In this document: one piece after another, positions 1-4,302 of the stretch
Position numbering within the stretch: position 1 is the first letter of the stretch
Layout: every line of letters starts with the position of its first letter
Assembly (NCBI GenBank): GCA_002304785.1
Contig: DBMG01000099.1
Span: 2,858-10,677, forward strand
Source of the DNA: Candidatus Accumulibacter sp. UBA704
GTDB lineage: Bacteria; Pseudomonadota; Gammaproteobacteria; Burkholderiales; Rhodocyclaceae
Length of the DNA: 7,820 nucleotides
Direction: 5' to 3'
Position numbers and translations under genes: made by a program
The notes under the pieces: model-generated
What the model saw: the letters and a program-made list of their open reading frames with translations, nothing else
What the model was told of the DNA's origin: nothing
The model's database searches: none

Positions 1-395
1 GTCTGTCGCGCGGCCTCGCGTTCGGCATTGGCAGCCTGGGCGCACGCTTCGGCAACGCGCTGCCGCGCCGTGGCGACCTGCGTCAGTGCCAGCGTGCTCT
101 GCGCCTGCTGGTCGTCGTTCCACAGCTTCATCAGCAACTGGCCCTTCTTGACCCGGTCGCCTTCCTTGACGTTCAACACCTCAATGCGTCCGCCGATGAT
201 CGTGGACAGCTTCGTTCGCTGGCAGGCTTCGACCGTTCCGGCGCGGGTATTGGCGATACTCGATTCGACCTTGCCGCGATCAATCTCGCGTGTGATGACG
301 GCAAGCGGCTTCGGGCGGGTAAACCACCAGAAAGCGGCTGCCAGAGCGGCGAAGACGAGCAGGGAAATCAGGATGCGGCGAAGCAGGGGCGACAT
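1..395 (-). CDS. Membrane-fusion protein (HlyD/RND-type periplasmic adaptor), N-terminal part
   Basis: Partial gene: 131 codons are visible and the reading frame continues beyond the left edge. It begins MSPLLRRILISLLVFAAL, a short basic N-terminus followed by one hydrophobic segment (about residues 7-25), so the protein is expected to be anchored in the inner membrane with the rest in the periplasm. Residues about 45-80 read as the first half of a lipoyl/barrel-sandwich hybrid domain (GTVEAC..., then GGRIEVLNVKEGDRVKKGQLL), the classic signature of adaptors that link an inner-membrane transporter to an outer-membrane channel. From about residue 84 the chain becomes Ala/Gln/Arg-rich and helical, as expected for the start of the coiled-coil hairpin. 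The ATG at 395 is chosen because an in-frame TGA lies a few codons upstream; no convincing ribosome binding site precedes it. The partner (ABC permease or RND pump) and the substrate are not visible. The family call is firm; the exact subfamily is not. Confidence 0.88.
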   Translation of the reverse strand, partial: MSPLLRRILISLLVFAALAAAFWWFTRPKPLAVITREIDRGKVESSIANTRAGTVEACQRTKLSTIIGGRIEVLNVKEGDRVKKGQLLMKLWNDDQQAQSTLALTQVATARQRVAEACAQAANAEREAARQ

Positions 396-515
396 GGCGT
401 ATTCGCTACGGTGATGGTCGGATCAAGACGGCATGTTCGGGCAAAACCGGCGGGGTGGCAAGCCGGGGCAAGGTGCCGCCAACTCGCGGAATACGGTTGC
501 AGGAGGGCAAACAAC
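396..515. other. Intergenic spacer between the tRNA terminator and the adaptor gene
   Basis: No gene is supported here. The stretch would carry the minus-strand promoter of the adaptor gene, but I find no good -35/-10 pair. A small GC inverted repeat, CCGGC at 448-452 and GCCGG about ten bases on, could fold but has no T tract. The short open frames crossing it have no recognisable product. Confidence 0.5.
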
Positions 516-542
516 AAAAAAGCCGCTTGTGGGCGGCTTTTT
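516..542 (-). terminator. Rho-independent terminator of tRNA-Thr, potentially bidirectional
   Basis: A GC-rich stem is formed by AGCCGC (521-526) and GCGGCT (533-538) with a six-base loop. The flanking A and T runs (517-520 and 539-542) extend the stem to about ten pairs. Read on the minus strand it lies 26 bases past the tRNA 3' end and is followed by six T residues (521-516), the classic layout of an intrinsic terminator. On the plus strand it ends in five T residues (538-542), so it could also stop transcription from the left. It separates the tRNA transcript from the adaptor gene. Confidence 0.85.
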
Positions 543-567
543 CAACTGCTTGTGCTGTCTGGTTAAT

Positions 568-643
568 TGGTGCCGCTGGGCGGAATCGAACTGCCGACCT
601 TCGCATTACGAATGCGCTGCTCTACCGACTGAGCTACAGCGGC
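568..643 (-). tRNA. tRNA-Thr, anticodon CGT
   Basis: A full 76-base tRNA on the minus strand. The seven-base acceptor arms GCCGCTG (643-637) and CAGCGGC (578-572) pair perfectly, followed by discriminator A and an encoded CCA (570-568). The D arm contains AGCTCAGTCGGTAGAGC. Bases 34-36 of the tRNA (610-608) read CGT, flanked by the anticodon stem GCGCA/TGCG, giving threonine for ACG codons. The T arm contains GGTTCGA-like TTCGATTCC. The sequence closely resembles enterobacterial tRNA-Thr(CGU) in the D and anticodon arms. It is a single gene, not part of a visible tRNA cluster, with its own promoter and terminator. Confidence 0.97.
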
Positions 644-676
644 ACTGCCGAGCAACCGGACAAACAAGAGGCGCGC

Positions 677-705
677 ATTATATCAACCGAGACGAGCAAT
701 TGAAA
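677..705 (-). promoter_or_regulatory. Promoter of tRNA-Thr (sigma-70 type, GC-rich discriminator)
   Basis: On the minus strand a perfect TATAAT (682-677) is followed at once by GCGCGCC, the GC-rich discriminator typical of stable-RNA promoters under stringent control. The best -35 is TTTCAA (705-700) at 17 bases, a weak match (3 of 6). Transcription would start near 670, about 27 bases before the mature tRNA 5' end, leaving a short leader for RNase P to remove. The -10 box is clear; the -35 assignment is tentative. Confidence 0.7.
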
Positions 706-741
706 CCCCGGCGAATACTCTCCGTATTGTCAGTGCCGGGG
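706..741. repeat. Two-tier inverted repeat between the divergent tRNA and pil transcription units
   Basis: An outer perfect 7-bp stem, CCCCGGC (706-712) with GCCGGGG (735-741), encloses an inner 5-bp stem, AATAC (714-718) with GTATT (724-728), around a five-base TCTCC loop. An asymmetric bulge sits between the tiers. No T tract follows on either strand, so it is not a standard intrinsic terminator. It abuts the putative -35 box of the tRNA promoter. It might be a regulatory or insulating DNA element, but its role is unknown. Confidence 0.55.
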
Positions 742-891
742 ATCGGTTGAATTGGCCGAGGTGCTGAAGAGTAAGCCGCTGATTCGATGTTCTGTTTTTC
801 CGTTTGTTCTTTGTAATAGTCCGCTTGTCGCCTATTGGTGTCTCGCTGAAGCGCTTTCAACTAAATTACGTTCATTCTTTATGGGGTTACG
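742..891 (+). promoter_or_regulatory. Leader/presumed promoter region of the minor-pilin operon
   Basis: This gene-free stretch is AT-richer than its surroundings and is the only place for a promoter of the operon starting at 892. The best sigma-70 element is TGTAAT (812-817), 5 of 6 to the -10 consensus, but no good -35 lies at the correct spacing. I looked for a sigma-54 -24/-12 pair and found none with correct spacing. An 8-bp perfect palindrome AAGCGCTT (849-856) and GGGGT (883-887), a plausible ribosome binding site just before the ATG, are the other visible elements. The precise promoter is not identified. Confidence 0.4.
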
Positions 892-1326
892 ATGATGCGA
901 AGGGATATCTGCCGCTGCTCTGGTTTTACCTTGATCGAATTAATGGTCGTGATCGTGGTTATCGGAATTCTGGCTTCGGTAGGCTATCCGTCGTATACCG
1001 AGTACGTTCAGAGAGGCCGCATCGCCGAAGCGACGGCCAGTCTCTCCGATTGGCGGATTCGCATGGAACGGTATTATCAGGATAACCGGACTTATCTGAA
1101 CGGCGCCAATTGCGGTGCGGCGACGCCACCGAGTGACTCGTTTTCATATGCCTGTGCGAGCGTTGCCGCGGATACGTTCAGAATCCAGGCAACCGGGCTT
1201 GCTGCGCGCGGCATGAGCGGGTTCTCCTTTGATGTGAATCAAGACAACCTGCGGCGAACAACAGCGTTTCCTGGAGTGTCAGGAACTCAGAACTGCTGGA
1301 TGACCCGACGGAGCGACACATGTTAA
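892..1326 (+). CDS. pilE: Type IV minor pilin, PilE family
   Basis: The product is 144 residues. The leader is short and basic (11 residues ending in Gly11), and the mature protein starts FTLIELMVVIVVIGILAS, a textbook class III prepilin signal with Glu at mature position 5. It is processed by the prepilin peptidase and inserted in the inner membrane before joining a pilus. The segment after the helix (YPSYTEYVQRGRIAEA, then RMERYYQDNRTY) is characteristic of PilE-type minor pilins. Cys74/Cys88 and Cys135/Cys144 are likely disulfide pairs, the last forming the usual C-terminal loop. GGGGT sits 4 bases before the ATG at 892; a second ATG at 895 is an alternative start with better spacing. It opens the operon, unlike in Pseudomonas, where pilE closes the fimU-pilV-pilW-pilX-pilY1 set. 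It could be the core minor pilin of the cluster; a major-pilin role is less likely given its context. Confidence 0.88.
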   Translation: MMRRDICRCSGFTLIELMVVIVVIGILASVGYPSYTEYVQRGRIAEATASLSDWRIRMERYYQDNRTYLNGANCGAATPPSDSFSYACASVAADTFRIQATGLAARGMSGFSFDVNQDNLRRTTAFPGVSGTQNCWMTRRSDTC

Positions 1327-1835
1327 AGCAGAAATCCGCCGGCTTTACGTTGCTGGAACTGATGATCACGGTCGTTATCGTCGGCATCCTGGCGACGATT
1401 GCGTTGCCGTCTTTCAGGGAACTTATCGATCGGAGCAATGTGCGCAGTTCGGCCGAGTCAGTCCTTAATGCGTTGCAACTGGCCAGGGGCGAGGCGGTCC
1501 GTCGAAACGAGCATATAACCTTTACTCTCGGGAGCGGTGCGGGGGCCACTTCCTGGAAAGTGGAAGATTCTGCCGGCACTAAGATTCAGGAATCAAGAAG
1601 CGGTGGCGAGGGCTCTGCCGGGGTCACGGCCACTACCACACCAGCTGCGGCCACCAATCTGATTTTCAACGGGTTTGGCCGAGTGGTCGGAGCCGGCGGC
1701 CTGAGCACGATTGTGTTTGGATCGGCCGCAACAACCCTGACCGTTCAGGTTGAAATTCAAGCGCCCGGTGGGCTTATCCGGATGTGCGATCCGGGAGTCA
1801 CGACAGCGGGAGACCCGAGAAGGTGCCAGCAATGA
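1320..1835 (+). CDS. fimU: Minor pilin of the GspH/FimT (FimU) family
   Basis: The product is 171 residues. After an eight-residue leader ending in Gly8, the mature protein starts FTLLELMITVVIVGILAT with Glu5 in place. The motif LQLARGEAVRRN (about residues 50-61) is the GspH/FimT hallmark. The C-terminus, MCDPGVTTAGDPRRCQQ, with Cys156 and Cys169, is the conserved disulfide-bounded tail of these proteins. FimU/GspH subunits belong to the priming complex that starts pilus assembly and remains near the tip. The ATG at 1320 overlaps the last codons and stop of the preceding gene by 7 bases; CGGAG (1309-1313) lies 6 bases upstream, inside that gene. The fimU symbol rests on position next to pilV; fimT is the alternative name for the same family. 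Confidence 0.9.
   Translation: MLKQKSAGFTLLELMITVVIVGILATIALPSFRELIDRSNVRSSAESVLNALQLARGEAVRRNEHITFTLGSGAGATSWKVEDSAGTKIQESRSGGEGSAGVTATTTPAAATNLIFNGFGRVVGAGGLSTIVFGSAATTLTVQVEIQAPGGLIRMCDPGVTTAGDPRRCQQ
1817..1823 (+). promoter_or_regulatory. Ribosome binding site deciding the pilV start
   Basis: GAGAAGG lies 8 bases before the ATG at 1832 and within the 3' end of the preceding gene. It supports the short PilV over the form starting at 1784. Confidence 0.75.
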
Positions 1836-2308
1836 TCAAACAGTCCAGAAGTGTCCAAAGGCAAAACGGCTCGGTTCTGATCGAAGCGATGGTGGCGGTG
1901 GTCATCTTTTCGTTCGGGTTGCTGGCGTTGATCAGCATGCAATCCGCTGCGGTACGCAGCACGACGGATGCCAAGTATCGGGCGGATGCTTCTTTCCTGG
2001 CCAACCAGATCATCGGGCAGATGTGGGGAGTCTCAAGCGCAAGCTTGAACAGTTTTGCCAATGGGGTGGCCACCACTGCCGCCAACGCGGCGACTTGCCC
2101 CTCCGGAGGTGGAACAGCTACCGCGGCGGCGGCAACGGGGTGGCTTGCCGCGGTAAGCGCAATGCTGCCGGGGGCTGATAACAATCGGCAGCAAATCACG
2201 GTCGATGCCGCAACGGGGCAGGTGACGGTCCGGGTTTGCTGGCAGGACCGGGCCGCGGGCGGATATCACAACCATGTCGTCACGGCACAGATCAACAAGA
2301 ACCAGTAG
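1832..2308 (+). CDS. pilV: Type IV pilus modification/minor pilin protein PilV
   Basis: The product is 158 residues. Gly13 ends the leader, and the mature chain starts SVLIEAMVAVVIFSFGLLAL; Ser at position 1 with Glu5 and the IFSFGLL helix is typical of PilV. Downstream are residues expected of the alpha1-C region (SMQSAAVRSTTDAKYRADA) and two Cys (Cys89, Cys136), probably paired. The start at 1832 is preferred over the in-frame ATG at 1784, because 1832 makes an ATGA overlap with the preceding stop, has a strong GAGAAGG 8 bases upstream, and gives a normal leader length. PilV is a minor subunit of the tip/priming complex and is predicted to be translationally coupled to fimU. The Ala/Gly/Thr-rich middle is variable in this family and carries no further motif. 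Confidence 0.9.
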   Translation: MIKQSRSVQRQNGSVLIEAMVAVVIFSFGLLALISMQSAAVRSTTDAKYRADASFLANQIIGQMWGVSSASLNSFANGVATTAANAATCPSGGGTATAAAATGWLAAVSAMLPGADNNRQQITVDAATGQVTVRVCWQDRAAGGYHNHVVTAQINKNQ

Positions 2309-2319
2309 CGAGTACCGAC

Positions 2320-3570
2320 ATGACTTCGTTTTCGAAAACGCCGCGACGCCCTAGCCAAGGCTTCAGCCTTGTTGAACTGATGGTCGGTCTCACGATCGGT
2401 TTCATCGCTGTACTCATTGTCACCCAGTCCCTTTCCGTCTTCGAGTCCCATAAACGGACGACTACGGCGGCTGTGGATGCCCAGGAAAATGGATTGTTGG
2501 CCCTGATGGCCATCGAAGCCGATATTCGCAAGGCGGCCGCGGGCTCCAACCATCCGGCCTTGTTCACATGTAGGAATTTTTTTTCGTACTATCAAACAGT
2601 CAGTGGCTCGGGTGCTCCAACGGCGGTCAGTTCGTTTTCGACGATACCGGTGCTGATAACTGATGGCGTTAAGGCCGACACCATTTCGATTCAAAGCGGA
2701 ATGCGCATCACCGGTGCAGCACCAACGCAGTTGTCTTCGGATATGCGAATGATGCCGACAGGTGTGCCGGACCACCTCGAACTCGATGTCGACCGAGTGT
2801 ACGATTTGAACGGCGAGCCACCCAACGTGGGTGATCCTCCGGCAGATCTGGTCGTGGTGGTTAATCCCGATTTTGGCAATTGCACCCTGATGCGAGTGAG
2901 TTCCAAGGCGGGCAATATGCTTTCCATCACGAACGGGCCGGCCGGAAAGACCAACGAATACAATGCGCCAATCGCATATATGAGCACCAACAACTGGCCA
3001 GGGTTTGGGACGCGCGCGGGCCAGAATAATTACCAGGGAGCGTTGGTGTTCAGAGTCGGCTCAGTGGAGTTGGGCGGCATGCGGAGAGCCACTTATACGG
3101 TCGATGCGAACAGCAATTTGGCTGCTTCTGTCGCAGTCACCGGAGCTGTAGCGGAAAACTCCGTCGTTGCCAGTGAGATAGTTGCCTTGCAGGCTCAGTA
3201 TGGGGTGTCAAATACCCCGCAAGACAAGGACATCGCGGCTTGGGTAAATCCTTCGGGGGCAACCTGGGGAGCGGCTGCGTTGCAGGCGAACACGGCGGCT
3301 TCCGTTCAGAACCTGCAACGGATCAAGGCCGTCCGAGTTGCCGTTGTGGCGCGCAGCAGCAAGCGCGATACGGATGTGGTAACTGCGGCTTGTGCGAACA
3401 ACAATGCCACCAACTATGGCCCGTGCTCTTGGACGGACGATTCGGCCGCCAATCCGGCGCCGGCTATCGATCTGCGTACGGCGTCCGGTGATACGGAGTG
3501 GCAGCATTACCGCTACCGGGTTTATCAGACTGTCATTCCGATGCGTAACCTCCTGTGGCCGGATCTTTAA
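2320..3570 (+). CDS. pilW: Minor pilin PilW
   Basis: The product is 416 residues. The leader ends QG (Gly14); the mature chain starts FSLVELMVGLTIGFIAVLIV with Glu5, the standard PilW signature, followed by the SLSVFESHKRTTTAA..DAQENG region. The C-terminal part (KAVRVAVVARSSKRD near residue 345, and HYRYRVYQTVIPMRNLLW at the end) matches conserved PilW blocks. Cys84, Cys188, Cys358 and Cys369 are present; the last two are close enough to form a small loop. PilW is the large, GspJ-like member of the tip complex. ATG 2320 is chosen over the in-frame ATG at 2236 because it follows pilV by 11 bases and gives a normal prepilin leader; its ribosome binding site (CGAG) is weak. A run of eight T residues interrupts codons 86-89. 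Confidence 0.9.
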   Translation: MTSFSKTPRRPSQGFSLVELMVGLTIGFIAVLIVTQSLSVFESHKRTTTAAVDAQENGLLALMAIEADIRKAAAGSNHPALFTCRNFFSYYQTVSGSGAPTAVSSFSTIPVLITDGVKADTISIQSGMRITGAAPTQLSSDMRMMPTGVPDHLELDVDRVYDLNGEPPNVGDPPADLVVVVNPDFGNCTLMRVSSKAGNMLSITNGPAGKTNEYNAPIAYMSTNNWPGFGTRAGQNNYQGALVFRVGSVELGGMRRATYTVDANSNLAASVAVTGAVAENSVVASEIVALQAQYGVSNTPQDKDIAAWVNPSGATWGAAALQANTAASVQNLQRIKAVRVAVVARSSKRDTDVVTAACANNNATNYGPCSWTDDSAANPAPAIDLRTASGDTEWQHYRYRVYQTVIPMRNLLWPDL

Positions 3571-3574
3571 TGTC

Positions 3575-4267
3575 ATGAACTCGACGACCCATTTCTTCCG
3601 TTGTGCCTTCAGGCACACGCACGAGGCCGCATGCATCAGGACGCAGCGCGGCGCGTCCTTGCTGATCGCCCTGATCGCTCTGGTGCTAATGACCATTGCG
3701 GGTTTTTCGCTGATGCGCTCGGTCGATACCGGTAACGTCATCGCCGGCAACATGGCGTTTCGGGAAGTTACCGTTCATGCGGCAGACCTAGGGATCGAGG
3801 CGGCGGCGACCTATGTGAATGCGACGGTGGCTCCATCGCCGGATGCCAACCTTCCCGGAGGGTGTGTTGTTGCCTCCGCAACATCGACGCCGCCCACTCT
3901 CGGAACGTGCCGCTACGCGGCGAGAGTGTTACCGGAAGACGATCGCGGTATTCCGTTAGTCGATTGGACTAGTACTGGAACAATACCGCAAACCACGACT
4001 AATGGCGTGACCTATCAGTTTGTCGTCGAGCGCCTGTGCAATCCGGATACCACGGTGACCGTTAACCTGGGGCAGGCAGCCAAATACGTTGATGCCAAGA
4101 ACATTTGCACGAGCAGCGTTCTTGATGAAGGGAAATCGGCCAGCGGCGGAAGTGCCTACGGAGGCGGAAGCGTATCGAAGATCACCCCGATCCACTATCG
4201 GGTCACCGTCCGGACGCGCGGCCCGCGCAATACGGTTTCGTTCGTGCAGACGTTGATGCTGCGATGA
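3575..4267 (+). CDS. pilX: Minor pilin PilX (GspK-like tip subunit)
   Basis: The product is 230 residues. A 26-residue, His/Arg/Cys-containing leader ends in QRG (Gly26); the mature chain starts ASLLIALIALVLMTIAGFSLMRS, the PilX N-terminal pattern, followed by NVIAGNMAFRE and AADLGIEAA. Position 5 is Ile, not Glu; loss of Glu5 is known for GspK-like tip subunits, which need no partner above them. A Gly/Ser-rich patch (GGSAYGGGS) lies shortly before the C-terminal strands. The start ATG is 4 bases after the pilW stop, with only a weak GGA upstream, so coupling to pilW is likely. In-frame ATGs further upstream lie inside pilW and would give a non-prepilin N-terminus, so they are rejected. The pilX name comes from both the N-terminal pattern and position between pilW and pilY1. 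Confidence 0.86.
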   Translation: MNSTTHFFRCAFRHTHEAACIRTQRGASLLIALIALVLMTIAGFSLMRSVDTGNVIAGNMAFREVTVHAADLGIEAAATYVNATVAPSPDANLPGGCVVASATSTPPTLGTCRYAARVLPEDDRGIPLVDWTSTGTIPQTTTNGVTYQFVVERLCNPDTTVTVNLGQAAKYVDAKNICTSSVLDEGKSASGGSAYGGGSVSKITPIHYRVTVRTRGPRNTVSFVQTLMLR

Positions 4268-4288
4268 CAGTCAATCTGCCGCTTGGGC

Positions 4289-4294
4289 AAGGAG
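4289..4294 (+). promoter_or_regulatory. Strong ribosome binding site of pilY1
   Basis: AAGGAG lies 8 bases before the ATG at 4303, in the 35-base pilX-pilY1 gap. It is the best Shine-Dalgarno match in the operon and fixes the pilY1 start. Confidence 0.8.
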
Positions 4295-4302
4295 TGCGTA
4301 AC

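Noticed and set aside
28..414. Plus-strand open frame at the left edge
   Set aside because: It lies opposite the adaptor gene, whose minus-strand translation shows a membrane anchor and lipoyl motif; the plus-strand product has no recognisable feature.
448..467. CCGGC/GCCGG inverted repeat as a terminator or operator
   Set aside because: The stem is only five pairs, with no T tract and no clear relation to a promoter; GC-rich spacers give such pairs by chance.
433..750. Overlapping plus-strand frames across the terminator and tRNA
   Set aside because: They read through the tRNA-Thr gene and its terminator and have no ribosome binding site or known motif.
756..772. TGGCCGAGGTGC as a sigma-54 -24/-12 promoter
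   Set aside because: The GG-to-GC spacing is about 9 bases instead of 12, so it cannot serve as a standard sigma-54 site.
3392..3574. N-terminal extension of PilX from an upstream ATG
   Set aside because: It would overlap pilW by about 180 bases in another frame and bury the prepilin signal behind an Arg-rich stretch; the ATG at 3575 fits the operon and the family.
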